A stretch of DNA of 6,549 nucleotides, taken from an uncultured Rhodanobacter sp. (GTDB lineage Bacteria; Pseudomonadota; Gammaproteobacteria; Xanthomonadales; Rhodanobacteraceae). The position numbers and the translations under genes are program-made. The stretch lies in assembly GCA_903827735.1 (NCBI GenBank), contig CAIKJM010000553.1:1-6549 (forward strand), in the 5' to 3' direction. The notes beneath the pieces are model-generated. The model searched no databases and had not been told where the DNA came from. It saw nothing but the letters and a program-made list of their open reading frames with translations. How positions within the stretch are numbered: position 1 is the first letter of the stretch; the number at the start of each line of letters is the position of its first letter. This document shows, in pieces, positions 5,696 to 6,549 of the stretch.

Positions 5696-6549
5696 TCAAC
5701 GAAGGACTTCGAACGTTTTGCGGATGTCGGCAACCAGGATATCGGGTTGTTCCATGGCTGCGAAGTGACCGCCCGCCGCGCCTTCGTTGAAATACACCAA
5801 GCCCGTATATCGACGCTCGAGCCATCGTCGCGACTTGCGAACATGCTCTTTGGGCAACATGGTGAATCCGGAGGGAATCGCGATCGGGCCGGGCGACTGC
5901 CCACGCGTTGGCCCGCCAGCGCTGGCCAATTCCCAGTAGAGGCGCGCCGCGGAGGCGCCGCTGTTGGTAAGCCAGTACATCATCACGCTGTCCAGAATCT
6001 CGTCGCGGCTGAATGTCGCTTCGGCATCGCCGGGGGTCCCGCCGGTGTCCTGAAACATCGCGTAGATCCAGGCGGCCAGGCCCATCGGCGAGTCGGCCAA
6101 GGCATAGCCGATCGTCTGCGGGCGCGTCGATTGCACCTTCGCATAACCCGAGAGTCGATCCCAGAATTGGCCGGCGTCGTTGAGCATCCTTTTCTCTTCG
6201 GGCGTGGCTTCGGCCGCCTCGTCCGGCGTGGTCATGAACATGGCGAAGTTCAGGTGCATACCCACCAACCCTGCTGGACGCTTGCGGGCGATGGCATCGC
6301 ACACGCCCGCGCCTAGATCGCCCCCCTGCAGCGCCCAACGTTCGCTGTAGCCGAGCCGACGAACGAGTTCGATCCACGCGTCCGCTATGCGCGGCAGCCC
6401 CCAGCCGGTGCTGACGGGCTTACCCGAAAAACCAAATCCCGGCATGGACGGAGCGATGACATGGAAGGCCTGAACCGGTTCGCCCGCCTGCGCGGTCGGA
6501 TGCGTCAGCGATGAGACCAACTTTCTGAATTCCAATACCGAGCCTGGCC
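5696..6549 (-). CDS. Epoxide hydrolase (alpha/beta-hydrolase with EHN-type lid), N-terminus beyond right edge
   Basis: 283 codons are visible, read continuously to the right edge. They open with PGSVLEFRKL, the tail of the HGWPGS oxyanion-hole motif, so the true start and about 100 N-terminal residues (the EHN segment) are outside; the TTG at 6535 is not the start. IAPSMPGFGFSGKP is typical of microsomal-type epoxide hydrolases. The nucleophile is the Asp of QGGDLGA (codon 6317-6319). The catalytic His is in GGHFAAMEQP (codon 5765-5767), and the acid is probably the Glu in MLPKEH. The lid region includes RLSGYAKVQSTRPQTIGYAL and DSVMMYWLTNSG. Such enzymes open epoxides to diols through an Asp-ester intermediate; some family members have other substrates. 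No secretion signal can be judged. It is convergent with the isopeptidase pseudogene and seems unrelated to it. Confidence 0.9.
   Translation of the reverse strand, partial: PGSVLEFRKLVSSLTHPTAQAGEPVQAFHVIAPSMPGFGFSGKPVSTGWGLPRIADAWIELVRRLGYSERWALQGGDLGAGVCDAIARKRPAGLVGMHLNFAMFMTTPDEAAEATPEEKRMLNDAGQFWDRLSGYAKVQSTRPQTIGYALADSPMGLAAWIYAMFQDTGGTPGDAEATFSRDEILDSVMMYWLTNSGASAARLYWELASAGGPTRGQSPGPIAIPSGFTMLPKEHVRKSRRWLERRYTGLVYFNEGAAGGHFAAMEQPDILVADIRKTFEVLR

Noticed and set aside
5643..6377. A 244-codon minus-strand frame overlapping the epoxide hydrolase.
   Set aside because: Arg-rich out-of-frame product; the overlapping frame carries the complete set of epoxide hydrolase motifs.

Overview
The window reads as a chromosomal accessory stretch from a GC-rich gammaproteobacterium. 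The best guess is the Xanthomonas/Rhodanobacter group (Lysobacterales): it has a LytTR regulator carried on a membrane domain, a signal-peptide CocE/NonD hydrolase, and remains of an Atxe2-type lasso peptide isopeptidase, a family known from proteobacterial lasso clusters. This placement rests on recognised protein families only, with no database search. No rRNA, tRNA, CRISPR array, transposase or complete insertion sequence was seen.

Left part (1-2209, minus strand): a LytTR-family regulator with an N-terminal membrane domain (1310-2209) lies 151 bp upstream of a secreted CocE/NonD-type serine hydrolase (start at 1158) that runs off the left edge. A 338 bp region (2210-2547) separates the regulator from a divergent plus-strand gene for a six-helix membrane protein of unknown function (2548-3501). 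This region holds a perfect 11-bp inverted repeat and, overlapping it, a 26-bp near-perfect palindrome.

Middle (3502-4660): a minus-strand gene for a small exported four-cysteine protein of unknown function (3561-4247) lies convergent to the membrane gene. Beyond it is a decayed second copy of the last ~40-55 codons of the membrane gene (4388-4543). The two copies are exactly 1038 bp apart at both ends, so the exported-protein gene sits between a gene and the wreck of its paralogue.

Right part (4660-6549): a plus-strand pseudogene of an Atxe2-like lasso peptide isopeptidase keeps the catalytic domain and all three recognisable catalytic positions. It is broken by three frameshifts and two stop codons and has lost its N-terminal propeller. 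Convergent to it is an epoxide hydrolase (minus strand) whose N-terminus lies beyond the right edge.

The genes do not form an obvious pathway. The two decayed loci side by side (paralogue tail and isopeptidase) suggest 4.39-5.56 kb is an eroding segment, possibly the last trace of a former lasso peptide locus. The left half may be a small regulatory unit (LytTR regulator, hydrolase and divergent membrane protein), but co-regulation is inferred from arrangement only.
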